Of a stretch of DNA of 5,101 nucleotides, positions 4,418-5,101 are shown in pieces. The stretch is from Fidelibacterota bacterium (GTDB lineage Bacteria > Fidelibacterota > UBA2242 > B5-G15), in assembly GCA_003645825.1 (NCBI GenBank), contig QNCQ01000158.1, forward strand, positions 1 through 5,101, read 5' to 3'. A program made the position numbers and the translations under genes. The notes under the pieces were generated by a model. That model did no database searches. It was not told the DNA's origin and worked only from the letters and a program-made list of their open reading frames with translations. Numbering within the stretch: position 1 is the stretch's first letter; every line of letters begins with the position of its first letter.

Positions 4418-5101
4418 GTACTGCTTGATATAACAAAGGAGCTCTTCCAGAAGGAAAAAGAGAAATATGTAAATACACTCGCTTCTATTGCTGTCAGGTA
4501 TGAACCTGCTATAGCCATCAGGAAGGTGTTGTCGTACATTTCCAGATTTATCCCTGTGAATGTGGGATTGCTATGCGTGGTTGAAAGGCCTTTTAATATG
4601 AAAATGGATATTCTATGGGCAAAATCGGGATGGAGGAAAAGAGCGGAAAGGTTGGAAAAATCGCTAAGGGAGAAGATTACCTCTATTGTGAATGATGTTA
4701 AAAGTGTTCGTGAAGTTTACGTGGATAATCCCATAATCGAGGCTATTCGGACAGGGAAAATTATATACAAGCCTGATATAACAAAGAGTAATTTTGTTCC
4801 ATCCCGGGTTGTCTTAAAGTATGATATTAACTCTGGTTTTATTGTCCCGCTGATGTCTGAAGATCAGAAGAGCATGGTTCTTGCTCTCGCTTCAGAAGAA
4901 AAAGAACTGGATTTTGCAAGCTACAAGAAATTTTTAGAAAGTGCTCGGCCTGTTCTCATGTATCTGGTTGCCAGGTATATGTATTTCAAGAAAATGGAGG
5001 AGTTAAATCAGAATCTGGCAAAGCTTGTTCAGAGAAAATCTTATCACATAAACATACTTTACGAAATAACCGATAAAATAAGTCATACTGTAAGCTTTGA
5101 C
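4418..5101 (+). pseudogene. disconnected continuation of the sensor: PAS end, GAF domain, start of a further domain
   Basis: The frame runs on for 228 codons without a stop or frameshift and leaves the window open. It begins VLLDITKELFQKEKEK, the usual PAS end and linker. Next comes a region of about 170 residues that reads as a GAF domain, with FIPVNVGLLCVVE, an IIEAIRTGKIIYKPD segment and SGFIVPLMSEDQKSMVLALASE. A helical linker (YMYFKKMEELNQNLAKLVQRK) leads into INILYEITDKIS, which resembles the opening helix of a second GAF domain. The output domain (histidine kinase, GGDEF or other) is outside the window. The frame has no well-placed ribosome site and start just after the TGA, so independent translation is not obvious. 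Codon use looks like that of the upstream part, suggesting a recent interruption or a base error. Confidence 0.7.

Noticed and set aside
3652..4539. Several long minus-strand frames opposite the sensor gene
   Set aside because: They lie antisense to a recognisable CBS-PAS frame, have low-complexity Ser/Phe-rich products and no ribosome sites, so they are shadows.

Overview
The window looks like chromosomal DNA of an anaerobic, iron-sulfur-rich bacterium with moderately AT-rich DNA and strong Shine-Dalgarno sites (GGAGG type) in front of almost every gene. A Fur regulator, DUF5320 proteins, NifX/NifB-type small proteins and a 2x[4Fe-4S] ferredoxin together are typical of strictly anaerobic lineages such as Clostridia, Thermotogae-like or candidate anaerobic phyla. 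I cannot assign a species. No tRNA, rRNA, CRISPR array or insertion sequence is visible.

Left half (minus strand, read from about 3040 down to 1): a Fur-family regulator (2535-2990) is followed by a Gly/Trp/Arg-rich DUF5320 protein (2086-2466), two small NifX-type dinitrogenase-cofactor-domain proteins (1684-2028 and 1333-1668) and a DUF5320-ferredoxin fusion (829-1314). Fur-type operators lie both in front of fur (3018-3041) and in front of the DUF5320 gene (2497-2515), so the set reads as an autoregulated, metal-responsive iron-sulfur or metal-cofactor handling cluster. A strong hairpin (2055-2081) separates the first DUF5320 gene from the nifX pair. After the ferredoxin comes a 327-base gap holding a possible Cys-rich mini-ORF, a weak terminator-like hairpin and no confident gene. 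The 5' half of a TDT-family (TehA/Mae1/SLAC1-like) membrane transporter then runs off the left edge.

Right half (plus strand, 3138 to the end): a promoter with a good -10 box and an inverted repeat over its -35 drives a long leader, an unrecognised 119-residue protein (3315-3674) and, overlapping it by four bases, a multidomain sensor protein with CBS-pair, PAS and GAF regions. The sensor frame is open from 3671 to the end of the window except for one TGA at 4415-4417, at a place where PAS domains normally carry glycine. It is therefore a nonsense-interrupted gene, a sequencing error, or a case of recoding. The two halves are divergently transcribed from the 2991-3314 intergenic region.

The most notable observations are the in-frame TGA in the sensor, the two-operator Fur-controlled DUF5320/NifX/ferredoxin cluster, the DUF5320-ferredoxin fusion, the uncharacterised small protein translationally coupled to the sensor, and the possible Cys-rich mini-protein at the end of the metal cluster.
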